64,000 bases of DNA from Verrucomicrobiaceae bacterium UBA1938 (GCA_002336895.1 DDFC01000042.1:186001-250000); one strand, 5' to 3'; shown: positions 52,746 to 61,187, counted from the first letter of the stretch. A program made the numbers and translations. Notes: generated by a model from the letters alone, not told the origin.

Positions 52746-53705
52746 TCAGCCTTGCGTAGCGAAGAAGTCGCGGATGCGGGTGGCGGCGAATTTGAGGACG
52801 ATGTCCACGGCGTCGGGGCTGAAGCCGCCGATGTGGGGGGTGATGAGGCAGTTGTCGTGCTTCTGGGCGTACTGCCAGATGCGGCTGGTCTGGATGGCGG
52901 GCTCGCCTTCAAGGACGTCGGTGCCGTAGCCGCCGAGGTGGCCGCTTTCGAGGGCCTGGAGGAGGGCGTCTTCATCGCAGATGGCGCCGCGGGAGGTGTT
53001 GATGAGGATGGTGCCGGGGCGGATGAGGGAGAACTCGCGCGGGCCGACGAGGCCGCGGGTTTCATCGCTGAGGTGCACGTGGATGGAGACGGCGTGGGCG
53101 TTTTGCAGGAGGGTATCGAGGTCGGTGCGCTCGATGGTGGCGGGCCATTCGGTCTCGGGCAGGTAGGGATCGTAGCCGATGACGCGCATGCCGAAGGCGG
53201 TGGCGTAGCGGGACATCCACTGGCCGATGCGGCCGCAGCCGATGAGGCCGAGGGTGCGGCCTTTGAGGAGCATGCCGGGGAATTTTTCACGGTCCCAGAG
53301 GCCTGCTTCGACGTGGCGATTGGCGGCGCGCAGGTGGCGGGCGCAGGCCATGAGGAGCATCCAGCTGAGCTCGGCGGCGGGGGTGAGCTCATTGAGCACC
53401 TGCTTCTGGCCTTTGAGGGTGAGCAGGGGGATGCTGCGTGCGGCGAGGGCCTTGGAGTCGATGTGATCGGCGCCGGTGGTGGCGGTGGCGATGAGCTTTA
53501 AATGCACGGCGGTGTCCAGTTCTGCCTGACGCAGGGGCACCTTCATGGAGGCGTCCAGAATGGCGTGCACCTGGGGGAGCAGGGGCAGCACGGCGGCGGG
53601 GGTGGTCTCCGGGGCGAGGACCTGCCAGCCTGCGCCGAGGGTGGTGGTGACGGCGGCGGTGCCGGAGGCGGGGCCGAGATAGAGGGCGGAGAGGACGGTG
53701 GACAT
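52746..53705 (-). CDS. D-isomer-specific 2-hydroxyacid dehydrogenase
   Basis: This 319-residue NAD-dependent oxidoreductase of the D-2-hydroxyacid/phosphoglycerate dehydrogenase family has the NAD loop LGLIGCGRIGQWMSRYATAF, the catalytic Arg in INTSRGAICDEDALLQAL, the Glu in GYGTDVLEGEPA and the active-site His in CLITPHIGGFSPDA. All catalytic residues are present. The ATG at 53705 (MSTVLSALYLG) is chosen over an upstream in-frame ATG with a non-conserved extension. The substrate (glyoxylate, hydroxypyruvate, phosphoglycerate or a sugar acid) is unknown. It is transcribed alone. Confidence 0.9.
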   Translation of the reverse strand: MSTVLSALYLGPASGTAAVTTTLGAGWQVLAPETTPAAVLPLLPQVHAILDASMKVPLRQAELDTAVHLKLIATATTGADHIDSKALAARSIPLLTLKGQKQVLNELTPAAELSWMLLMACARHLRAANRHVEAGLWDREKFPGMLLKGRTLGLIGCGRIGQWMSRYATAFGMRVIGYDPYLPETEWPATIERTDLDTLLQNAHAVSIHVHLSDETRGLVGPREFSLIRPGTILINTSRGAICDEDALLQALESGHLGGYGTDVLEGEPAIQTSRIWQYAQKHDNCLITPHIGGFSPDAVDIVLKFAATRIRDFFATQG

Positions 53706-53853
53706 GTTTAAATATGACAATGTCGTTAAGTTAAGGACGCACTGATTTAACAACGCAAGAGATTAGAAGACCGCAGAGAATACCTTTTGAATCGAGGCTC
53801 TGGGGTTTTCCAGGGGGTGGATTGATTCAGCGTTCCCGTGAGGGGGGTGCGTT

Positions 53854-54128
53854 TTCAAATTCAGGATTCGCAACGGGAATGGGGGCGAAGATCTGCGAAT
53901 TGAGGGGATTGAGGGGCCAAGCAAGTGTCGCTCAAAATCAGGATTTACAACGCGAATGGCCGCGAACGTCCGCGAATTTTTAAGAATGAAGAGTCCAGGC
54001 CATTGTGCTCAAAATCAGGATTCACAACGCGAATGGCCGCGAATGTCCGCGAATTTTCAGGAATGAAGAGTCCAGGCCATTGTGCTCAAAATAAGGACTT
54101 GAATGAAGAGTCCAAGCCATTGTGTTCA
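53854..54128. repeat. 77-bp tandem repeat, about 3.5 copies
   Basis: Units begin at 53854 (degenerate), 53931, 54008 and 54085 (truncated, missing ~40 internal bases), with an exact 77-bp period. Each starts TTCAAA or CTCAAA plus TCAGGAT, followed by the motif CGCGAATGGCCGCGAA--TCCGCGAATT, then GAATGAAGAGTCCAGGCCAT. It occupies most of the 447 bp gap between the dehydrogenase and the 54153 gene. The last unit runs up to near the stop of that gene. No reading frame through it looks real. Confidence 0.8.
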
Positions 54129-54152
54129 ATGGCTTCACTTGAGGGCGTTGAT

Positions 54153-54968
54153 TTATTTCAGCGGTTTGATGACGCCGCCTCCGGCGAGGGCCATTTTTTG
54201 GGACTGCTTGTTGAGCCAGGCCCTGAAGCGACGCTTCATCCAACTGCGGACGAGCTTGGAGACGAAGTCGGAGCCCTGAGGCGGGCAGGGGCGGGGGGAG
54301 GTGCTGAGGGGGACTTTTTCCTTTTTGAAGAATTCGAGGGAGGTGGGCTTCCAGAAGAGGCCTTTGATGGACTCCTGATAGGTGAGCAGGGGCTTGCCCT
54401 CGGGGCCGATGTAGTAGTGGCCGCTGTGGTCTTCGCGGGCGAGCTGCTTGGCGCGGTTTTCGGCTTGCCAGATGTTCATGTCCGGTGCGTCGGCCACAGC
54501 GCGAAGCTGGGAGGCGCTCCAGAGGGTGGCATTGAGCCCGACGCAGGGTGGCTCTGGCAGGGTGGCGTGCCAGGTGGTGCCGGGCAGGGGCGTGCCCTGC
54601 TTGTTGAAGCGATCGAGGCCGAGATAGCGTGCGCCGAGCTGGCGGAAGCGCTGCACGGCAGTGAGCACGTCCTGAGAGGACACGGGCTGATTGAGGAAGA
54701 AATCGTCCAGCAGCATGAGCAGGACATCGCCGGGGACCTGGGGCAGAGCGGCGCGGAGGTTGTCGCCCCACTGGCGGTCGTCGCCGACATTGACGGTGAC
54801 GACGCGCGGGTCGTCGTACTTCATGTGATTGGCGAGGAGATAAACCGGGGTGGGGACATCCGGCCAGTATTTGAAGAGGAAGTGGAAGAAGTAGGGCCAG
54901 GTGTCCGAATACGCATCACACGAAGGAACGACGAGGGTGAAGGCGGAGGAAGGCGTGGTCTCGGGCAT
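54153..54968 (-). CDS. Putative GT-A-like glycosyltransferase
   Basis: This 271-residue protein starts FTLVVPSCDAYSDTWPYFFH, the opening strand of a nucleotide-sugar transferase-like fold. It contains DVLLMLLDDFFLNQPVSSQD, where LDDFF is placed like the DXD metal-binding motif. A basic, amphipathic C-terminal tail (WMKRRFRAWLNKQSQK) could contact the membrane. It lies within a glycan gene region, 15 bp after the Nudix gene on the same strand. The family call is by eye and moderate; the sugar donor is unknown. Confidence 0.6.
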   Translation of the reverse strand: MPETTPSSAFTLVVPSCDAYSDTWPYFFHFLFKYWPDVPTPVYLLANHMKYDDPRVVTVNVGDDRQWGDNLRAALPQVPGDVLLMLLDDFFLNQPVSSQDVLTAVQRFRQLGARYLGLDRFNKQGTPLPGTTWHATLPEPPCVGLNATLWSASQLRAVADAPDMNIWQAENRAKQLAREDHSGHYYIGPEGKPLLTYQESIKGLFWKPTSLEFFKKEKVPLSTSPRPCPPQGSDFVSKLVRSWMKRRFRAWLNKQSQKMALAGGGVIKPLK

Positions 54969-54983
54969 GGGGCGGCGATTTTA

Positions 54984-55550
54984 TCACTGGTTGGGTGCAC
55001 CGCACCCGCTTTTCTGGGGCTGCATCTGGACGAGGGCGATCATGGCGACGCAGTCGAGGAGGCGGATCTCGCGGGAGTGGACGAGGCTGGGAAGGGAGGC
55101 GGCGGGGTGGAGCTCGACCTGGATCTGCTCGAGGTCTCCGGTGCCGGGGGCGGCGACCTGACGAATATTGCGAGCGCGGTAGTAGTGGGCCATGCCGCCG
55201 CCGTAGTTTGCCTGCACGTGGAGCACCTGCATGGGGGACCAGTCATCGGAGACGTAGCCGGTTTCCTCCAGCAGCTCGCGCTTTGCGGCTGCGAGAGGAT
55301 CCTCGCCGGGCTCGATGGCGCCGCCGGGGAAGGTGAGGGAGATGTCGCGGATGCCGTGCTTGTACTGGCGCTCAAGGATGACCTCGCCTGCGGCGGTCTC
55401 GGCGAAGATGATGACGTAGTCGGTGACCCAGAGCTGATAGAAGTCATCGATGACGCGGCCGTCCGGGAGCTGAACGGTTTCGCGAGAGACTTCCAGCCAC
55501 GGCCTGGCACTGAAAGCGAGGGTGCTCGCGAGTGTTTTCCACGGGGTCAT
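54984..55550 (-). CDS. Nudix hydrolase
   Basis: This 188-residue enzyme has a perfect Nudix box (GX5EX7REUXEEXGU) at residues 77-99, opening GGAIEPGEDPLAAAKRE and ending LLEETGY. The N-terminal part (RETVQLPDGRVIDDFYQLWV, VILERQYKHGIRDISLTFPG) is of the ADP-ribose/nucleotide-sugar pyrophosphatase type. It should hydrolyse a nucleoside diphosphate linked to another moiety; in this region a sugar nucleotide is plausible but not shown. It diverges from the E1-alpha gene. Confidence 0.9.
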   Translation of the reverse strand: MTPWKTLASTLAFSARPWLEVSRETVQLPDGRVIDDFYQLWVTDYVIIFAETAAGEVILERQYKHGIRDISLTFPGGAIEPGEDPLAAAKRELLEETGYVSDDWSPMQVLHVQANYGGGMAHYYRARNIRQVAAPGTGDLEQIQVELHPAASLPSLVHSREIRLLDCVAMIALVQMQPQKSGCGAPNQ

Positions 55551-55676
55551 GCGCGGTGGAAATCGGGCATGCGGGGAGGGTGGTCAAATCAAAAAAGGGC
55601 GGGTGCTGCGAGGGTGGAAGAGGGCGGGGCATAACGATCTTGCACAACGTTTTTCCCTCTCCTATCATCGCCGCCC

Positions 55677-56621
55677 ATGAATCTCGAAGAGAAGCTTTAC
55701 GCCTCCATCTACCGCATCCGACGTGTGGAGGAGGTCGTGTGTGATGTTTACCCCTCTGACAAGATCCGCAGCCCGGTGCACCTTTCGATCGGCCAGGAGG
55801 CGGTGTCTGCGGGCGTGTGTGAAGCTCTGCTGCCTGAAGAGGCTGTGTATGGGACGTACCGCAGCCATGCGACGTATCTGGCGAAGGGCGGCGACATACG
55901 CAAGATGATCGCCGAACTGTATGGCAAGGATGCCGGCTGCTGCCGAGGCAAGGGCGGGTCGATGCATCTGATCGACCCTGCGGTGGGTGCGCTGGGCGGC
56001 TCGGCCATCGTGGCCACAAACATCCCGCATGCTGCAGGGCATGCGTATGCTGACAAGATCCGCGGCCGCAAGCGCGCGACGGTGGCGATGTTTGGAGACG
56101 GCGCGGTGGAGGAGGGCGTGTTTTACGAGACGCTGAACTTTGCGGCGCTGAAGAAGCTGCCGATGATCTTTGTGTGCGAGAACAACAGCTACGCGATCCA
56201 TTCGCCGCTGCTGACGCGCCAGCCGCTGGACAACATCAGCGCGCGTGCGGCGGTGTTTGGCATTCCGACGGAGATCATTGATGACGGCGATGTCTTCAAA
56301 ATTTATGACGCGGTGAAGCGTGCCGCGACGGCCATTCGTGAGGGCAAGCCGGGGCCGTTTTTCATCGAGTGCAAGATCTACCGCTGGATGGAGCACGTGG
56401 GCATCGGCGAGGACTGGAAGTTTGGCTACCGCACGCGTGATGAAGCGGAGGCCTGGCTGGAGAAGGACCCGGTGAAGGTGTGCGGCGCGCTGATCGATGA
56501 GAAGCGCCGTGCGGAGATCGAGAAAGAGATCGAGGAGGAGATCCGCGATGCGTTTGCCTTTGCAGAAAGCACGCCGTTCCCGGACCTGAAGGAGCTTTAC
56601 ACAGACGTTTACAAGAACTGA
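55677..56621 (+). CDS. TPP-dependent dehydrogenase E1 alpha-like subunit
   Basis: This 314-residue protein resembles the alpha subunit of 2-oxoacid/acetoin dehydrogenase E1. The TPP motif is complete: GDG at residues 140-142 (MFGDGAVEEGVFYETLNFAA) and the closing CENN at 167-170. HLSIGQEAVSAGV and YRSHATYLAKGG are also family blocks. The phosphorylation-loop region is short. The beta subunit follows 4 bp later, but no lipoyl E2 or E3 gene is present, and the next genes encode sugar enzymes. E1-like pairs acting alone on sugars are known, for example AviB1/AviB2 in avilamycin synthesis, so a two-carbon transfer to a keto-sugar is a reasonable guess. Confidence 0.88.
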   Translation: MNLEEKLYASIYRIRRVEEVVCDVYPSDKIRSPVHLSIGQEAVSAGVCEALLPEEAVYGTYRSHATYLAKGGDIRKMIAELYGKDAGCCRGKGGSMHLIDPAVGALGGSAIVATNIPHAAGHAYADKIRGRKRATVAMFGDGAVEEGVFYETLNFAALKKLPMIFVCENNSYAIHSPLLTRQPLDNISARAAVFGIPTEIIDDGDVFKIYDAVKRAATAIREGKPGPFFIECKIYRWMEHVGIGEDWKFGYRTRDEAEAWLEKDPVKVCGALIDEKRRAEIEKEIEEEIRDAFAFAESTPFPDLKELYTDVYKN

Positions 56622-56625
56622 TTCC

Positions 56626-57675
56626 ATGGCAGAACGCATCATCAGCTACGCACAGGCAATCCAGGAGGCCACGGCCCAGGAAATGGAACGCGACGAGAGC
56701 GTTTTCGTTTATGGACTGGGGGTGGATGACTTCAAAGGCATCTACGGAACGACGAAGGGGCTGCTGGAGAAGTTTGGCCCGGACCGACTGTTTGACACGC
56801 CGCTGTCCGAGGATGCCATGACCGGCCTGGCCATCGGCGCCGCGCTGAACGGCATGCGCCCGGTGCACGTGCACATCCGCATGGACTTCCTGCTGCTGAC
56901 GGTGAACCAGCTTTTCAACATCGCGGCGAAGACGAGCTACATGTACGGCGGCAGCCTGAACGTGCCGATCGTGATCCGCTCGATCATAGGCAAGAGCTGG
57001 GGGCAGGGCGCGCAGCACTCGCAGGGGCTGCACAGCCTTTTCATGCACATTCCAGGGCTGAAGGTGGTGGCACCAAGCACGCCGCATGATGCGAAGGGCT
57101 GCCTGATTCAGGCGATCCGTGACAACAATCCGGTGATGTTTGTGGAGCACCGCCTGCTGCACCTTTTCCACGGCCATGTGCCGGAGGAGAGCTATACGAC
57201 GCCTTTTGGCAAGGCACGCATCCTGGCCCCGGGCAGTGACATCACGCTGGTGGGCATCTCGTACATGGCAGCGGACTGCCTGCGTGCGAAGCACCTGCTG
57301 GACGAGACGGGCATCAAGGCCGAAGTCATTGACCCGATCTCGCTGGTGCCGTTTGACTGGGATGCGATCATGGCCTCCGTGCGCAAGACGAAGCGCCTGA
57401 TCGTGGTGGACACCGCGTGGCTGTGCTGCGGCGCGACGGCGGAGATCATCTCCGGCGTGGTGGAGCGGCTGAACCCGGGCGAGCACATCGAGATGAAGCG
57501 AATGGGGTTTGCGCCGACGAGCTGCCCGCCGACCAAGGTGCTGGAAGACGCCTTCTATCCTGATCCTGCCAGCATCGCGCTGGCGGCCTACGCCATGTGC
57601 AACGGTGGCAAGACCGACTGGACGCCGACCTACAAGGAGGAGAAGGAGATCGCCGAATTCCGCGGGCCCTTCTAA
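56626..57675 (+). CDS. TPP-dependent dehydrogenase E1 beta-like subunit
   Basis: This 349-residue protein is the transketolase-like beta subunit that pairs with the alpha subunit to form the alpha2beta2 E1. N-terminal blocks are ISYAQAIQEATAQEMERDES and DTPLSEDAMTGLAIGAALNG. The C-terminal transketolase domain has VTLVGISYMAADCLRAKHLL and EVIDPISLVPFDWDAIMASV. The length is normal. It starts 4 bp after the alpha gene, and the SDR gene follows 15 bp after its stop, so it belongs to the 55.7-60.9 kb operon. Confidence 0.88.
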   Translation: MAERIISYAQAIQEATAQEMERDESVFVYGLGVDDFKGIYGTTKGLLEKFGPDRLFDTPLSEDAMTGLAIGAALNGMRPVHVHIRMDFLLLTVNQLFNIAAKTSYMYGGSLNVPIVIRSIIGKSWGQGAQHSQGLHSLFMHIPGLKVVAPSTPHDAKGCLIQAIRDNNPVMFVEHRLLHLFHGHVPEESYTTPFGKARILAPGSDITLVGISYMAADCLRAKHLLDETGIKAEVIDPISLVPFDWDAIMASVRKTKRLIVVDTAWLCCGATAEIISGVVERLNPGEHIEMKRMGFAPTSCPPTKVLEDAFYPDPASIALAAYAMCNGGKTDWTPTYKEEKEIAEFRGPF

Positions 57676-57690
57676 GACCTGCCCGCACTC

Positions 57691-58716
57691 ATGAGCCTGC
57701 AGGCACGCCAGATCCTCGAAGCCGATGGTGACCGCGCCATCACAGCCATCGATGCGACATCGCTGGCCGGGAAGCGGGTGCTCATCACCGGTGCGTCGGG
57801 CCTGATCGGCACGGGCATCGTGGCAGCGCTGCGCAGCCTGCGCCTCAGCGGCGTGGATTTGCAGGTGACGGCGCATGGTTTCTCCGCGCCTTCGGCGCAT
57901 TTTCTGCACTGGCAGGAGGAGGGGCATCTGCACCTGCTGCAGTCGAATCTGGCTGATCCTGAAGTGTGGCGTGCGCTGCCGGAGTCTGACATTGTCATTC
58001 ATGCCGCAGGCTATGGGCAGCCGGGGAAATTCATGGAGGCACCGCTGAATGCGCTGATGCTGAACACGGGTGCGACTGCGGCGCTGCTGAAGAAGACCGC
58101 GCCGGGAGGAAGCTTCCTCTTTTTCAGCTCCACGGAAGTGTATCAGGGGCTGGATCGGCCGCTGCTCTCTGAGAAGGACATCGGCACCACGGCACCGGAT
58201 CATCCGCGCTCCAGCTACATCGAGGGCAAGCGCTGCGGCGAGGCCTTCTGCCATGCGGCGCGCAGTGCGGGCATCCATGCTGCTGCCGTGCGGCTGGCGC
58301 ATACGTATGGCCCGGGCACACGCGCGCAGGACCGGCGTGTGATCAACATGTTCATCGAAAAGGCGCTCAAGGAAGGTGTGATCGCCATGCAGGATGAGGG
58401 GCTGGCTGTGCGCAGCTGGGGCTACCTCACTGACATTGTCGAGACCTGCCTGAACATTCTCATTCGCGGCAAGGAGGCGGTGTACAACATCGGCGGGCGC
58501 AGCAAGCTGACGATCCGCGAGCTGGCGGAGCAGATCGGTGCGATCTGTGGTGTGGAGGTGACGCTGCCGCCATCGAGCCACAGCGTGGCCGGAGCGCCGA
58601 AGCACGTGGAGGTGGACCTCACGCGTGCGGAGACGGAGTTTGGCAAGACGAGCTATGTGCCTCTGGAAGAGGGGCTGCGCCGCACCATCGACTTTCAGCG
58701 CTGTTTGTACTCATGA
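57691..58716 (+). CDS. NAD-dependent sugar epimerase/dehydratase (extended SDR)
   Basis: This 341-residue extended SDR has a ~28-residue N-terminal lead, then the NAD loop KRVLITGASGLIGTGIVAAL, the Ser/Thr of FFSSTEVYQGLD and the catalytic pair YIEGK (SSYIEGKRCGEAF). AVRLAHTYGPGTRAQDRRVI and the C-terminal NIGGRSKLTIRELAEQIGAI are typical of nucleotide-sugar epimerases/decarboxylases. It overlaps the next SDR gene by 4 bp. The substrate is probably the sugar nucleotide made in this operon, perhaps the branched product of the E1 pair; this is inferred. Confidence 0.85.
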   Translation: MSLQARQILEADGDRAITAIDATSLAGKRVLITGASGLIGTGIVAALRSLRLSGVDLQVTAHGFSAPSAHFLHWQEEGHLHLLQSNLADPEVWRALPESDIVIHAAGYGQPGKFMEAPLNALMLNTGATAALLKKTAPGGSFLFFSSTEVYQGLDRPLLSEKDIGTTAPDHPRSSYIEGKRCGEAFCHAARSAGIHAAAVRLAHTYGPGTRAQDRRVINMFIEKALKEGVIAMQDEGLAVRSWGYLTDIVETCLNILIRGKEAVYNIGGRSKLTIRELAEQIGAICGVEVTLPPSSHSVAGAPKHVEVDLTRAETEFGKTSYVPLEEGLRRTIDFQRCLYS

Positions 58717-59642
58717 CCCCAGATTCACGTATTTTCGTCGCCGGACACAACGGCATGGTTGGCTCGGCCCTGGTGCGCTCGTTGCGACGCAGTGGATTCA
58801 ACGAGCTGCTGCTGAAATCGAAGGCAGAGCTGGATCTGACACGGCAGGCGGATGTGGAGCGCTTCTTTGCGGAGAACAAGCCGGAGTATGTGTTCATCGC
58901 CGCTGCGAAGGTGGGCGGGCTGATGGCCAACAAGACCTACCGGGCGGATTTCATCACGATCAATCTGCAGATCCAGACGAACCTGATCCATGCGGCCTAC
59001 CAGCACCGGGTGAAGAAGCTGCTCTTCATGGCCAGCTCCTGCATCTTTCCGCGTGAGTGCCCGCAGCCGATGAAGGAGGACAGCCTGTGGACGAGCCGGC
59101 TGGAGCCCACGAACGCGCCGTATGCAGTGGCGAAGCTCTCGGGGATCGAGATGTGCCGGGCCTATCATGACCAGCATGGAGCCAAGTTTTTCAGCGTGAT
59201 CCCCTGCAACCTATATGGGGAGAATGACAACTACCACCCGGAGAACAGCCACGTGATGGCGGCGCTGATCTCCAAGGTGCACCGCGCGAAGACCGAAGGT
59301 GCGAGCTCCGTGCCGCTGTGGGGCACCGGCACGCCCCGGCGCGAGCTGCTCTATGTGGACGACCTGGCGGATGCCTCTGTGTGGCTGATGCAGAACTACG
59401 AGGAGCCGGACCCGATCAATGTGGGCTACGGTACGGACTTCAGCATCCGCGAGCTGATCGAGACCGTGTGCGATGTTCTGGGCTACACCGGGACGCTGGA
59501 CTTTGACCCCACCAAGCCGGACGGCGTGATGCGCAAGCTGCTGGACTCCTCCCGCATGCAGGCTCTGGGCTGGCGGCCGCAGACGACTCTGCGGGACGGG
59601 ATCGCCAAATCTTACGCTGATTACCTGAAACGACAGGGTTGA
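58713..59642 (+). CDS. GDP-L-fucose synthase/ColC-like epimerase-reductase
   Basis: This 309-residue SDR matches GDP-4-keto-6-deoxymannose 3,5-epimerase-4-reductase. Blocks include FVAGHNGMVGSALVRSLRRS, AAKVGGLMANKTYRADFI, MASSCIFPRECPQPMKEDSL and EPTNAPYAVAKLSGIEMC (YxxxK), all characteristic of Fcl/WcaG. The close relative ColC makes GDP-L-colitose after ColD. A ColD-like gene follows 54 bp downstream, so a colitose-like (3,6-dideoxy) product is as likely as fucose. A GDP-mannose 4,6-dehydratase is not in this window. It overlaps the preceding gene by 4 bp. Confidence 0.88.
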   Translation: MTPDSRIFVAGHNGMVGSALVRSLRRSGFNELLLKSKAELDLTRQADVERFFAENKPEYVFIAAAKVGGLMANKTYRADFITINLQIQTNLIHAAYQHRVKKLLFMASSCIFPRECPQPMKEDSLWTSRLEPTNAPYAVAKLSGIEMCRAYHDQHGAKFFSVIPCNLYGENDNYHPENSHVMAALISKVHRAKTEGASSVPLWGTGTPRRELLYVDDLADASVWLMQNYEEPDPINVGYGTDFSIRELIETVCDVLGYTGTLDFDPTKPDGVMRKLLDSSRMQALGWRPQTTLRDGIAKSYADYLKRQG

Positions 59643-59696
59643 CGCGCCTGATTACCGGCTTACCGGCAGGGAAGCATCCTACCAATCACGCAATTC

Positions 59697-60854
59697 ATGT
59701 TCTGGCCCCTTCAAGAAAACATCATCAGCAACGAAGAGCTCGACCTGCTCGTCAACTTCATCCGTGAAACGAAGCGGTTTACGCAGTTCACGAAGGTGCG
59801 CGAGTTTGAGCAGGCCTACTCGGAGTGGATGGGGTGCAAGTACAGCGTGTTTGTGAACTCTGGCAGCTCGGCCAACCTGCTCATGATCTATGCAGCGGCG
59901 GAACGCTACGGCTGGCAGCATGGGGACGAGGTGATCGTGCCCGCCCTGACCTGGCCGACGACGGTGACGCCGGTGATGCAGGCTGGATTTACCCCGGTGT
60001 TTGTGGATGCGAACCTGGACGACTTTGCCTTCGACTACGACCAGCTGGCGGCCAAGATCACGCCGCGAACACGTGCGATTTTCCTGGTGCATATCCTGGG
60101 CTTCCCGGCGGACATTGACCGCATCAAGAAGATCATCGGCGACCGCGACATCGTCATTTTGGAAGACACCTGCGAGACGCAGGGGGGGACGATCGGCGGC
60201 ACGAAGGTGGGGAACTTTGGACTGGGCAGCAGCTTCAGCTTCTACTGGGGCCACCACATGACCACCGTGGAAGGCGGCATGATCTGCACGAATGACGAAG
60301 AGTTCTACAAGCTGAACGTGCTGAAGCGCTCTCACGGCCTGGCCCGCGAACTGCCGGAGCGTTATCAGGCGGACATCCGCGCGGCGCATCCGGACATCGA
60401 CTTCCAGTTCCTGTTCCTGACGGATGGGTTCAACTTCCGCAACACGGAGTTCAACGCGGTGCTGGGGCTGTCCCAGCTGCCGAAGCTGGACAAGTTCATC
60501 GAGATCCGAAACCGCAACTACCGCCGGTTCCTGAGCATCTGCCGCCGCTTTGAGGACAAGCTGGTGATTCTGGACCGCCCGGGCATGTCTTCCTTTGTGC
60601 TGCCGTTTGTGCTGCGGGATGCCGCCATGAAGGCTCCATTCCGTGAGCTGATCCGCGAAAACGGCATCGAGTCGCGTCCGCTGATCAGCGGGAACCTGCT
60701 GCAGCAGCCCTTCCTGAAGAAGTACTACAAGGCGGGCGAGTTTGAGGTGGCAGACATGCTGCACCGGAATGCCTTCTACATCGGCAACAACCAGTTCGTG
60801 AATGATGAGCGGCTGGATGTGCTGGAGAAGCTGATGGAGCGCGGGTTGTCGTAA
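59697..60854 (+). CDS. DegT/DnrJ-fold PLP enzyme, ColD/RfbH-like sugar 3-dehydratase
   Basis: This 385-residue fold-type I enzyme has the PLP-binding Asp in VILEDTCETQGG (D157). In ordinary sugar aminotransferases a Lys forms the Schiff base; here the sequence is FYWGHHMTTVEGG, with His186-His187 where Lys-Asn normally stand. His in place of this Lys is the hallmark of sugar 3-dehydratases such as ColD (GDP-4-keto-6-deoxymannose) and RfbH/E1 (CDP sugar). It should remove the 3-hydroxyl and yield a 3,6-dideoxy-4-keto sugar. Fe-S cysteines of the RfbH type are not evident, favouring a ColD-like reaction. It is the last gene of the operon. Confidence 0.82.
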   Translation: MFWPLQENIISNEELDLLVNFIRETKRFTQFTKVREFEQAYSEWMGCKYSVFVNSGSSANLLMIYAAAERYGWQHGDEVIVPALTWPTTVTPVMQAGFTPVFVDANLDDFAFDYDQLAAKITPRTRAIFLVHILGFPADIDRIKKIIGDRDIVILEDTCETQGGTIGGTKVGNFGLGSSFSFYWGHHMTTVEGGMICTNDEEFYKLNVLKRSHGLARELPERYQADIRAAHPDIDFQFLFLTDGFNFRNTEFNAVLGLSQLPKLDKFIEIRNRNYRRFLSICRRFEDKLVILDRPGMSSFVLPFVLRDAAMKAPFRELIRENGIESRPLISGNLLQQPFLKKYYKAGEFEVADMLHRNAFYIGNNQFVNDERLDVLEKLMERGLS

Positions 60855-60893
60855 GGTGGGGCGGAGGCGCAGGTCTGTGGCGGTATGCGGTGC

Positions 60894-61022
60894 AGACGCT
60901 GCTGGGGCCCGGCGTGGTGCAGCGGCGTGCTGGGTTTGCTTGCCTGGATTTTGCGTGGCTGACCCAGGGCTTGCTCGTTCCTCGCGGCGCCCTGGGCTGA
61001 GTCCGCAGCCCCTTCAGGGCTG
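60894..61022 (+). repeat. Structured intergenic element, copy C
   Basis: This third copy of the element also found at 49984 and 51174 shares GACGCTGCTGGG and GTGCTGGGTTTGCTTGCCTG. The long-range stem is CCCAGGGC (60963-60970) with GCCCTGGG (60989-60996), followed by the terminal hairpin CAGCCC-CTTCA-GGGCTG (61006-61022). The left flank (from ~60853) has further weak similarity to copies A and B. The rest of the gap 60855-61187 holds no supportable gene. Confidence 0.58.
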
Positions 61023-61187
61023 GTGTATTGCGGGGAGGACTTCGTAAAGAAAGAGAGAACAGACCCGCTTTCAATCAATCGTAGTATCATGCCACAGTGT
61101 CTGCCGTACGCTGATGGACGGGCGGGCTGTCGCCACACCCATCCTACGACCTGGCATGAAGTGCCGGGCTTCTCCCGAGGGCGATGA

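Noticed and set aside
53854..54128. A CRISPR array
   Set aside because: The whole 77-bp unit is repeated in tandem, with no alternation of short repeats and unique spacers and no cas genes.
55677..57675. A pyruvate or acetoin dehydrogenase complex
   Set aside because: No E2 (lipoyl) or E3 gene is adjacent, and the downstream genes act on nucleotide sugars.
56362..58605. 747-codon minus-strand open frame opposite the E1-beta and SDR genes
   Set aside because: Arg/His/Leu-rich shadow that crosses three real genes.
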